From positions 1,005 to 14,660 of the forward strand of contig JALWZW010000055.1 of NCBI GenBank assembly GCA_026992595.1: a stretch of DNA of 13,656 nucleotides, read 5' to 3'. Below are positions 1 through 5,564 of this stretch, in pieces; positions within the stretch are counted from its first letter, which is position 1; the number at the start of each line of letters is the position of its first letter. Below the pieces are notes generated by a model. It searched no databases and was not told the DNA's origin. It saw only the letters and a program-made list of their open reading frames with translations. Source of the stretch: Microcaldota archaeon (lineage in GTDB: Archaea; Micrarchaeota; Micrarchaeia; Anstonellales; Bilamarchaeaceae). A program made the translations under genes and the position numbers.

Positions 1-66
1 CCCTCCCGCAGGAAATGTGCGCTGGCCGGCTGGGAGGCGCTGAAAAAAGCGCTTTCATCATGACAG

Positions 67-85
67 AAAAAAGGGGAAGTAAAAA
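67..85 (-). terminator. Oligo-T terminator-like tracts after uS7
   Basis: Read on the minus strand, five T residues follow the uS7 stop codon directly and a run of six T residues follows nine bases later. Archaeal RNA polymerase can terminate at such oligo-T tracts without a hairpin. This fits the end of the ribosomal operon, although transcription could continue into a gene beyond the window edge. Positions 1-66 hold no gene that I can support. Confidence 0.4.
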
Positions 86-703
86 TTACCTAGCACTCCT
101 CGCCATCCTTTCGGTCTCATCTCTTTTACGGATGGCATAGCTGTTTTGCACATCGCCTTTTGCAGTTGCAATAATCTCGTTAGCCAAAGAGCGCGCTAAT
201 GATTTGGGCTTATTAAAGGTGCCCATCAACGCTGCCAATGCAATATTATGCAAAGCCAAATCCAAGCGGCGGGTTGCAGAGATATCTACCGCAATCTGAT
301 AGGTAACACCACCATGAGAGACGCGCGTAACATCCTCACGAGGGGCAGAATTCTCCAAAGCGCGTATAAGCACCTGCACCGGGTTTTCCTTTGTCTCCCT
401 TTCCACAATCTCAAGCGCCTCTTCCACTGCCTTAATAGCGCGAAGCTTTTTTCCCTGCATCCTGCCGTGCGTTCTGATGACCTTTCCAGAGGTCTTCTCT
501 CCAGTCCCTCCCCTCATCAACTTGTTTACCAACCGCTCCACCACATTTACCTGCATTTTACTCAAACGCCTCTTTGCATGCCTTCCAAAGCTGTGGGGAA
601 CGCGCACAGGTTTAAGTGAAATAACCTGCGCTAAACTTGGGTCTTTAATCTCAATATTATCCAGATCATACTTTCCAAACAGTTTAGCGCCCATAACCAT
701 CAT
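86..703 (-). CDS. rps7: 30S ribosomal protein uS7
   Basis: This is a 205-residue uS7, the primary binder of the 16S 3' major domain that nucleates head assembly of the small subunit. Family hallmarks are clear: RVPHSFGRHAKR near residues 33-45, the signature NPVQVLIRALENSAPRED at about 107-124, the RRLDLALHNIALAA segment, and a C-terminus of the MARSAR type. The length is normal for archaea. The ATG at 701-703 overlaps the uS12 stop codon in an ATGA arrangement, so the two are translationally coupled. In-frame ATGs at 698-700 and 692-694 make the exact start uncertain by a few residues. An AAGGAG stretch lies about 11 nt before the first ATG. The order uS12-uS7 matches the conserved archaeal str operon. 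Confidence 0.97.
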   Translation of the reverse strand: MMVMGAKLFGKYDLDNIEIKDPSLAQVISLKPVRVPHSFGRHAKRRLSKMQVNVVERLVNKLMRGGTGEKTSGKVIRTHGRMQGKKLRAIKAVEEALEIVERETKENPVQVLIRALENSAPREDVTRVSHGGVTYQIAVDISATRRLDLALHNIALAALMGTFNKPKSLARSLANEIIATAKGDVQNSYAIRKRDETERMARSAR

Positions 704-1137
704 CTCTTAGGTTTCTCCTTCTTACCTTTCCTCAACATCTGAAGGTCCGCGCCATTTACAGCAACCACTTTATACCTTACGCCCGGAATGGAACCCATCT
801 GCCCTCTCTGAGAACCACCTAATCCCGCAATAATAACCTCATCGTGCTCATCTATAAAATTAATCGCCTTATCACGAGGAGCGTGCGCAACCACACGCTT
901 TCCATTCTTTATCAACTGCACAACCACACATTTAATAAGGCCAGAGTGGGGCTGCTTTTGCTCCAAGGTCTTTTTCTCCAGCACAATGCCTCTTGCCTGA
1001 GGTGCCCCTTCCAGCGCATCATATTTTTCTTTTAACTTAAGTTTTTTCCTCTTCCACCTTTTAGAGAGCCACTTCTGCCTTCTCCTCTTCCTGTCTAAGT
1101 TTCTTCCCGCATGTTCTCCATTAGCACCTTTTCCCAT
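700..1137 (-). CDS. rps12: 30S ribosomal protein uS12 (S12p/S23e type)
   Basis: A 145-residue archaeal uS12, the decoding-centre protein. The segments EGAPQARGIVLEK (about 43-55), QLIKNGK, INFIDEHDEVIIAG (92-105) and IPGVRYKVV (117-125) identify it. Two usually near-invariant spots differ: the PNS decoding loop reads PHS (residues 63-65), and the Asp before the PGVRY segment (D88 in E. coli) is Ser116. The ATG at 1135-1137 is preceded by GGTGG about 5 nt upstream, so translation is Shine-Dalgarno-led, as expected inside an operon. It lies 38 nt downstream of eL40 and overlaps uS7 by 4 nt. Identity is certain; whether the loop changes matter is unknown. Confidence 0.97.
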   Translation of the reverse strand: MGKGANGEHAGRNLDRKRRRQKWLSKRWKRKKLKLKEKYDALEGAPQARGIVLEKKTLEQKQPHSGLIKCVVVQLIKNGKRVVAHAPRDKAINFIDEHDEVIIAGLGGSQRGQMGSIPGVRYKVVAVNGADLQMLRKGKKEKPKR

Positions 1138-1175
1138 ATCTCCACCTTTTACACCATTCTTACTTAGAAGGTTTT

Positions 1176-1328
1176 TTATTTCTTTGCACGAATTTCTTTC
1201 CTCTTAGGCCTTAAATATGCGCTCCCGCACTTTCTGCACTTTTTCACTGTAATAGGAACGCGGGATTTGCACCTTAAGCAAATTTGAATCCGCGCGATTT
1301 CTGCATCTGCCTCTGGAAACTTTCCCAT
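1176..1328 (-). CDS. rpl40e: 50S ribosomal protein eL40 (zinc ribbon)
   Basis: A 50-residue protein starting MGKFPEADAEI, with a four-cysteine zinc ribbon (CLRC, then CRKC) followed by GSAYLRPKRKE. This matches stand-alone archaeal eL40, which in eukaryotes is fused to ubiquitin. The ATG at 1326-1328 is preferred because GGGTG sits 6 nt upstream and archaeal eL40 normally begins just before the FPEA motif. The open frame continues 30 codons upstream, but that stretch crosses the promoter and resembles no ribosomal extension. It heads the eL40-uS12-uS7 operon. Confidence 0.93.
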   Translation of the reverse strand: MGKFPEADAEIARIQICLRCKSRVPITVKKCRKCGSAYLRPKRKEIRAKK

Positions 1329-1365
1329 AGTAAGCACCCAATATAATATAACCATAAAGCGTAGC

Positions 1366-1376
1366 ATTTTTAAATA
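1366..1376 (-). promoter_or_regulatory. TATA box of the eL40-uS12-uS7 operon
   Basis: On the minus strand this reads TATTTAAAAAT, a good archaeal TATA box. Transcription should start about 25 nt downstream, near 1345, leaving a short leader of about 17 nt that contains the GGGTG ribosome binding site. A small GGGGGG-AAA-CCCC hairpin (1377-1389) lies immediately upstream. The remainder of the 242-bp divergent gap up to 1570 shows no further gene. Confidence 0.6.
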
Positions 1377-1570
1377 GGGGGGAAACCCCGGGATGGTACA
1401 CCATAAATATGGCTCCATCCCGCCTCAATATGCGGTTACCGCTCAAAACGCGCAATGTAATCATAGAAAAAAAATCTTTTATAAAGCAACGTTTTAAGAA
1501 GAGAAAAACAAAAACGCAAACAGCCATTTAAACACATAAAGCGCACCCTTAAAAAAATAACTTCTGAATT

Positions 1571-2776
1571 ATGAGCATGGGAAGACGCTATAAGTTCAAA
1601 ACAGAAAAAGAAGGGAGCGCGCCCATTATTGTGTTAGCGTTTTTAATTTTAGTAATATTAATAGGCGTAGGAGTAGGGTTTATTTTTTTCAATAAAGAGG
1701 AGGGCGAGAAGGGAGGGGCGGAAGAGAAGCCAGCCCCTAAGCCAAAAGAGGAAGTGGTGGTGGAAGAGTGCGATGAGAATTGTAAATATGAAAGCGCGCT
1801 GAAAGAAGAGAATGTGGCGCTCTGCAAGGCCATAAACAACCAAACGCTGCGGGAAAACTGCTTTAGAGAGCTGTCAGACAGCGTTTTAGAGGCCTGCCTT
1901 TTGGTGGAGGATAGAGAGGTGCGGGATTTTTGCGCCCGCAATTTTGCGGTAAAATTAAAAAACATAACGCTTTGCGACCAAGTGAGCGATAGAGAAGGGT
2001 GCAGAATTGCGGTAGACCCTTGCTTAAGCGCTGAAGATTATGAATTCTGCACCATCCTTCAAAGCGGCGACCCCACCCAATGCGGGGATGATAACTGTTT
2101 GATGGAGTTTGCACTTGCGCTAAATGACAGCGGGGCCTGCCTTCTTATGGAAAGCGAAATAAGCAAAAGGGCCTGCCAATCGCTCATAAGCGGGAGAGAT
2201 TGGTGTAAAGAATTAGAGGCATCAGAAAAAGATTACTGCTATAAAAAATATGCAGAGATGAGCGATAAGCCGCAATTTTGCTATGAAATAAGGAGAGAAA
2301 CGCTTCCCTATAGAGAATGCATCTCCTATTTTGCGGTAAAATACAGAGACAAAAATCTTTGTAAAGAGAGCGGTTTGGTGCTTAATGATTTATGGATATG
2401 TTATATAAACTATTCTATAGGGACCGGAGATATTAGCGGGTGTGAGGAGATTCACAGGTTGGCAACCACCCACCGCTTTAAATGTGCGTTTGGGTTTGCA
2501 AAGAGATATGGGGACCCCTCCGCATGTGAAGTTATTGAAAGGACCGCTTCTAAGATAACCTGCTATGCAGGGGTGCTTATTCATGAGCCAGAGATATTGG
2601 ACCCCTCTACATGCGATGGCATAACATCCTCAACAGTATGGAGGTATAAATGTTATACTGTAAGCGCTATAAACAGCAAAGACCCCTCCTATTGCAATAA
2701 AATACCTGAAGAAGCGGAAAGAAACTCCTGTATTAACAACTACCAAAAAGCCATTGAAGAAAGCGTGGGGGGGTAG
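1571..2776 (+). CDS. Membrane-anchored cysteine-repeat surface protein
   Basis: A 401-residue protein with a short basic N-terminus, one transmembrane segment (about residues 16-40), an acidic and proline-rich linker (42-66), and then an ectodomain with 28 cysteines (67 to 387). Cysteines recur every 10-14 residues for most of the length. The later part shows a degenerate unit of about 26-28 residues with two cysteines, of the form DPS-x-C-x-x-I followed about 12 residues later by C-Y or C-F and a small hydrophobic patch. The even cysteine count and the export topology suggest disulfide-stapled repeats outside the cell. I do not recognise a named family; similar cysteine-repeat proteins are my recollection from DPANN genomes. 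The first in-frame codon after a stop is the ATG at 1571, with Met3 at 1577 as an alternative. No Shine-Dalgarno is visible. Transcription appears monocistronic, convergent with uS2. Confidence 0.8.
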   Translation: MSMGRRYKFKTEKEGSAPIIVLAFLILVILIGVGVGFIFFNKEEGEKGGAEEKPAPKPKEEVVVEECDENCKYESALKEENVALCKAINNQTLRENCFRELSDSVLEACLLVEDREVRDFCARNFAVKLKNITLCDQVSDREGCRIAVDPCLSAEDYEFCTILQSGDPTQCGDDNCLMEFALALNDSGACLLMESEISKRACQSLISGRDWCKELEASEKDYCYKKYAEMSDKPQFCYEIRRETLPYRECISYFAVKYRDKNLCKESGLVLNDLWICYINYSIGTGDISGCEEIHRLATTHRFKCAFGFAKRYGDPSACEVIERTASKITCYAGVLIHEPEILDPSTCDGITSSTVWRYKCYTVSAINSKDPSYCNKIPEEAERNSCINNYQKAIEESVGG

Positions 2777-2800
2777 AGAGAGGGGAAAAGGCAAAGAAGC

Positions 2801-2806
2801 AAAAAA
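2801..2806 (-). terminator. Oligo-T tract after uS2
   Basis: Six T residues on the minus strand, 8 nt past the uS2 stop, in the 38-bp gap between convergent genes. It is a plausible archaeal terminator for the tRNA-Pro/uS2 transcript. Confidence 0.4.
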
Positions 2807-2814
2807 GCGAGGAT

Positions 2815-3429
2815 TTATTCCTCTTCTAATCGCTCAAAGTAAGCAAGCGGGTATTTAAATTCATCGTAAGAAGAGATTTTCCCTTGCTTTAGCATAAGTT
2901 CTCTTGTGAGGATATAGAAGATGAGGGCAAGGGCACGCCTTCCTTTATTATTTGCCGGTATCACAATATCCACACCTTTTGTCTCATTATCGCTATCGCA
3001 CAATGCAATAACCTTCACTCCCACTTTTTTTGCCTCTGCTATCGCCTGTTTCTCACCTTTAGGGTCGCATACAAAAATAAGTTTAGGTTCTATAAAACCT
3101 TCATAATTCACATTGGTCATGGTGCCAGGCACATATCTTCCCTTTATAAGATTCACACCGGTAAGCGCGGCAAATTTAGAAGCAGGGTTGCTGGAATAGA
3201 CACGGGAGGCAACCACTGTAATCTCTGAAGGGTCATATTTAGCCATCTCTTCTGCCGCCTCCATAAGCCGCTCTGCAGTTTTTCTTATATCAATAACATA
3301 AAGCCCATCTTCTCTTCTCTTAAAAATATAAGGCCTCATATCGTTGGTCCTAATCTTAGTACCAATATGCAAGCCAGTTTCTAAAAACAACTCCTGCTTT
3401 ACTGGAAAGCCAGATTTATCTTCCTCCAT
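2815..3429 (-). CDS. rps2: 30S ribosomal protein uS2
   Basis: A 204-residue archaeal uS2 (S2p/SA type). Recognisable segments are LETGLHIGTKIRT near the N-terminus, YIFKRREDGLYVIDIRKTAERL, the GRYVPGTMTN segment, PKLIFVCDP, and VIALCDSDNETKGVDIVIPANNKGRRALALI near the C-terminus. An in-frame ATG exists at 3433-3435, but the AGGAGGT at 3437-3443 would be only 1 nt from it. The ATG at 3427-3429 lies 7 nt from the same site and is the better start. The gene follows directly after tRNA-Pro(GGG), so message and tRNA appear to share one transcript. Confidence 0.96.
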   Translation of the reverse strand: MEEDKSGFPVKQELFLETGLHIGTKIRTNDMRPYIFKRREDGLYVIDIRKTAERLMEAAEEMAKYDPSEITVVASRVYSSNPASKFAALTGVNLIKGRYVPGTMTNVNYEGFIEPKLIFVCDPKGEKQAIAEAKKVGVKVIALCDSDNETKGVDIVIPANNKGRRALALIFYILTRELMLKQGKISSYDEFKYPLAYFERLEEE

Positions 3430-3436
3430 GCGCATT

Positions 3437-3443
3437 ACCTCCT
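3437..3443 (-). promoter_or_regulatory. Shine-Dalgarno site that decides the uS2 start
   Basis: AGGAGGT on the minus strand, 5 nt beyond the 3' end of tRNA-Pro(GGG). Its 7-nt spacing to the ATG at 3427-3429 selects that codon over the ATG at 3433-3435. Its presence shows that uS2 is not translated from a leaderless message. Confidence 0.8.
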
Positions 3444-3448
3444 AAAAG

Positions 3449-3564
3449 TGGGGCCGCTGAGATTTGTTCCCTGCGGCTTGAAGTTCTGGAGGTGGCAGGA
3501 GCCATCCTCTCTCAGATTACGTCCACCCCAAGGACGCAGGATAACCAGGTTACCTTACGGCCCC
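3449..3564 (-). tRNA. tRNA-Pro(GGG) interrupted in the T-loop
   Basis: On the minus strand an acceptor stem GGGGCCG/CGGCCCC (3558-3564 with 3450-3456) encloses a D-arm with GG in the loop, an anticodon arm CGTCC-TTGGGGT-GGACG (anticodon GGG at 3527-3529), a 4-nt variable region TAAT, and T-stem strands CTGAG/CTCAG. The T-stem strands are separated by 49 nt (3462-3510) instead of 7, implying an insertion of about 42 nt that is probably a bulge-helix-bulge intron. The insertion contains its own hairpin (GAGG-A-TGGC / GCCA-CCTC with a TCCT loop). Discriminator base A is at 3449 and CCA is not encoded. The other tRNA-Pro in the window (10225-10297) has the same T-stem, acceptor 3' strand and variable-region length, supporting the assignment. 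Exact splice sites are unresolved. Confidence 0.85.
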
Positions 3565-3590
3565 TCAACTTCATAAATTAAAGCATAGTT

Positions 3591-3609
3591 TTTATAAGGT
3601 TTTATAAGG
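3591..3609 (-). promoter_or_regulatory. Tandem TATA boxes of tRNA-Pro(GGG)/uS2
   Basis: The minus strand carries CCTTATAAA twice, exactly 10 bp apart (3601-3609 and 3591-3599). The proximal copy is centred about 30 bp before the tRNA 5' end, the same spacing as in the second tRNA-Pro gene of the window. The distal copy is either a spare TATA box or part of an upstream contact. Confidence 0.6.
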
Positions 3610-3634
3610 CATTTTTAGAAAAGGATTTTAAAAG

Positions 3635-3646
3635 TATTTTTAAATA
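3635..3646 (+). promoter_or_regulatory. TATA box of the CBS-domain gene
   Basis: TATTTTTAAATA, centred about 26 bp before the ATG at 3667. No ribosome binding site lies between, so the transcript is predicted to be leaderless. Confidence 0.6.
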
Positions 3647-3666
3647 TTGCGTGCAATTATTTAAAC

Positions 3667-4095
3667 ATGGGGTCTGATTTGAGGGTTGAGGACATAATGA
3701 GCCAACCCGTAATCACCGTTCATATAGGAAAAACTGTTAAAGATGCTGCTTCCGTTATGAAAAAAAACAAAGTGGGATCAGTAATTGTAGTGGAAGGGAA
3801 AAAGGTGAAAAGAGCAAAGGGGATCATTACAGAGAGAGACATTGTGCACAAAGTGGTTGCGTTGGGTAAAGATGCTAAAAGCATAAAAGTAGAAGATATA
3901 ATGTCTAAACCCCTGCTCTGCATAGAGCCAGACGCAACTTTAGAAGAAGCAGCAAGAGCAATGAGGCAGCAGGGAGTGAAGCGCTTGCCAGTGCTGAAAG
4001 GAGATGATTTAATAGGGATAATAAGCGAAGCAGACATATTGAGAATATTCCCTGCAGTTATAGATTTGATAGAAGAGCGTGCTGCTATCTTATGA
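3667..4095 (+). CDS. Two-CBS-domain (Bateman module) protein
   Basis: A 142-residue protein made entirely of two CBS domains (about residues 7-64 and 75-128), each opening with the typical VEDIMS-x-P phrase and ending with GIITERDI or GIISEADIL. CBS pairs bind adenine nucleotides, S-adenosylmethionine or related ligands and sense energy or ligand state. With no attached effector domain, the partner is unknown. The ATG is placed 26 bp after a TATA box, suggesting leaderless translation. It is followed on the same strand by a structured leader and dnaG; whether these share a transcript cannot be told from sequence alone. Confidence 0.9.
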   Translation: MGSDLRVEDIMSQPVITVHIGKTVKDAASVMKKNKVGSVIVVEGKKVKRAKGIITERDIVHKVVALGKDAKSIKVEDIMSKPLLCIEPDATLEEAARAMRQQGVKRLPVLKGDDLIGIISEADILRIFPAVIDLIEERAAIL

Positions 4096-4101
4096 TGGCA
4101 G

Positions 4102-4195
4102 GCTGTGTACGGATGGCCACCTGAGCAAAAGCGATGAGGGAAAGGGTGCTGCGAAAGCAGTCGCCCTGCCTTTAAGGCGGTCAACAGTACACAGC
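4102..4195 (+). ncRNA. Candidate four-way-junction RNA with a K-turn
   Basis: A 9-bp perfect stem (4102-4110 with 4187-4195, GCTGTGTAC/GTACACAGC) is followed by a 3x3 internal loop and a second helix TGGCC/GGTCA (4114-4118 with 4179-4183). Inside are three hairpins. The first (4120-4140) fits a kink-turn: CCT/GGG helix, tandem sheared G-A pairs (4123-4124 with 4136-4137), a GAT bulge (4133-4135) and a GC/GC helix with an AAAA loop. The second (4144-4166) is GGGTG-CTGC / GCAG-T-CGCCC capped by a GAAA tetraloop. The third (4168-4178) is GCCT/AGGC. ACA follows the outer stem directly (4196-4198), which recalls H/ACA RNAs. It may be an independent RNA or the dnaG leader. I recognise no named family. 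Confidence 0.5.
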
Positions 4196-4216
4196 ACATC
4201 CTCACTCTCAATTCTG

Positions 4217-4239
4217 ACCTCATAAAGCATAAGGAGGTG
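4217..4239 (+). promoter_or_regulatory. dnaG Shine-Dalgarno with possible masking hairpin
   Basis: GGAGGTG (4233-4239) lies 5 nt before the dnaG ATG and is a near-perfect archaeal ribosome binding site. ACCTC at 4217-4221 can pair with GAGGT at 4234-4238 across a 12-nt loop, which would hide it. The masking helix is only 5 bp, so this is suggestive rather than established. Confidence 0.45.
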
Positions 4240-4244
4240 TAAAA

Positions 4245-5501
4245 ATGGGTAAGACCTATATTGATACGGTAAAATATTTGATATATACAGATTTTGAAGT
4301 TCATGGATTGGTGGAAAAGCCAGATGTGGTTGGAGCGATATTTGGGCAGACAGAAGGGCTTTTAGGAGGAGATTTAGATTTAAGAGACCTGCAGAAAAAC
4401 GGCAGGATAGGAAGGATAGAGGTAGATTTGGAAACAAGAGAGGGCAAAACAAGGGGAACGATAAGGATCCCCAGCAGTTTAGACATGGTGGAAACATGCA
4501 TAATAGCAGCAGCGCTTGAGACGGTGGATAGGGTGGGGCCCTGCGAGGCGCATTTTGAGATTGTAAAGATAGAAGACACGCGAAGCATAAAGAGAAAGAA
4601 GCTTATAGATAGGGCAAAAGAACTGTTGAAAGAATTGATAAATACAGAACTTCCTGAAAGCAGAGAACTGGCAGAATTGGTGAGAGATGAGGTAAAAACA
4701 GCAGAGGTTACCACTTATGGAGAGGACAAACTGCCGGCAGGGCCGGGAATAGAGGTAAGCGACGAGGTTATTTTGGTAGAGGGGCGCGCAGATGTTATAA
4801 ACCTTCTAAAAAATGATATAACAAATGTGGCAGCGATAGGAGGTGCAAAAGTAACGCCTACCGTGGTAGAACTATCTAAATCAAAAGAAACAACGGTGTT
4901 CTTGGACGGAGACCGCGGAGGGGATATTATATTGAATGAGTTGGTGGAAGGCGGGGTGGAAATAGATTATGTGGCAAGAGCGCCCCCCGGCAAAGAGGTA
5001 GAGGAACTTACTAGAAAGGAGATAATAAAATGTCTAAGGAACAGGGTGCCGCTCGAAGAGGTAAGGATGCATAGAAGAAGGCCCCTTCCTCCGCATGCGC
5101 ACCACCCTCCAAAACCAGAGCATAGAAAGCATGGGAGGGAGGCCATCCAAGCGCACCCTAATCCGCCAGAACCTCCAGAAGAGAAACAAAAGGCGGCAAA
5201 AAAGAGGAAGAGAAAAAAGAGGATAGATCTGAAAAAAGAGTTGGAGGAATTGGCGAACAGTTTGAAAGCAAGGTTCTATAACAGCGAGGGAGAGATGGTG
5301 GCAGAGGTAGCGGTAAGAGATGTTATAAAAACATTAGCCAATGTGGGAGAGGTAGAAACCATTGTGTTTGACGGTATAATAACGCAAAGGTTGGCAGACC
5401 TTTCAGCAAAACAGGGAGTGAAAAGGTTGGTGGGGCTGAAATTGGGCAATGTGAATAAGAGGCCTGCAGGGCTGGAAATCATAACAAAAGACGAGTTGTG
5501 A
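4245..5501 (+). CDS. dnaG: Archaeal DnaG-like toprim primase
   Basis: A 418-residue archaeal DnaG homologue. In archaea this protein has primase activity and also associates with the RNA exosome. The N-terminal conserved region (1-110) includes VKYLIYTDFEVHGLVEKPDVVGAI-type sequence and GQTEGLLG. The toprim domain (about 170-250) has the catalytic glutamate in LVEGRADV (Glu180) and the acidic DGDRGGD motif (221-227). A basic, His/Pro-rich spacer (about 272-328) joins it to a conserved C-terminal region with LKARFYNSEGE and VDGIITQRLADL-like sequence. The start at 4245 has GGAGGTG at 5 nt. The 149-bp leader contains the candidate structured RNA. The gene converges with the VTT-domain gene, separated by 46 bp. 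Confidence 0.95.
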   Translation: MGKTYIDTVKYLIYTDFEVHGLVEKPDVVGAIFGQTEGLLGGDLDLRDLQKNGRIGRIEVDLETREGKTRGTIRIPSSLDMVETCIIAAALETVDRVGPCEAHFEIVKIEDTRSIKRKKLIDRAKELLKELINTELPESRELAELVRDEVKTAEVTTYGEDKLPAGPGIEVSDEVILVEGRADVINLLKNDITNVAAIGGAKVTPTVVELSKSKETTVFLDGDRGGDIILNELVEGGVEIDYVARAPPGKEVEELTRKEIIKCLRNRVPLEEVRMHRRRPLPPHAHHPPKPEHRKHGREAIQAHPNPPEPPEEKQKAAKKRKRKKRIDLKKELEELANSLKARFYNSEGEMVAEVAVRDVIKTLANVGEVETIVFDGIITQRLADLSAKQGVKRLVGLKLGNVNKRPAGLEIITKDEL

Positions 5502-5532
5502 AGAGAAGTGTGAAGAAAAGGGGCAGATGCTT

Positions 5533-5564
5533 TAAAGAAGCTAAACGCTAAAGAAGCTCAACGC
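5533..5564. repeat. Tandem 16-bp duplication across a stop codon
   Basis: Two adjacent 16-bp copies, TAAAGAAGCTAAACGC (5533-5548) and TAAAGAAGCTCAACGC (5549-5564), differ at one base. The second copy contains the last codons of the VTT-domain gene on the minus strand and the junction lies at its TAG stop. A replication-slippage duplication at the gene end is the simplest reading. Confidence 0.6.

Noticed and set aside
1..61. Minus-strand frame starting with two ATGs at 56-61 and running off the window edge.
   Set aside because: It has no ribosome binding site and no TATA box, lies in the terminator region, and the roughly 20 visible residues do not match EF-2, EF-1A or another expected operon neighbour.
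56..62. ATGATGA on the minus strand, a perfect C-box sequence of box C/D guide RNAs.
   Set aside because: No CTGA D or D' box follows at suitable spacing within the visible sequence, and the motif is too short to stand alone.
1377..1389. GGGGGG-AAA-CCCC hairpin upstream of the eL40 TATA box.
   Set aside because: It lies upstream of the predicted transcription start in an untranscribed gap and shows no further structure, so it was noted but not called as a separate element.
1329..1418. Thirty-residue N-terminal extension of eL40.
   Set aside because: The stretch contains the TATA box and the ribosome binding site of the short form, and eL40 is normally about 50 residues in archaea.
4102..4198. 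RNase P RNA, SRP RNA or box C/D guide as identity of the dnaG leader RNA.
   Set aside because: It is too short for RNase P or SRP RNA and lacks their conserved cores. The CTGA and CGATGA motifs fit a D'/C' pair, but the outer C and D boxes are not suitably placed.
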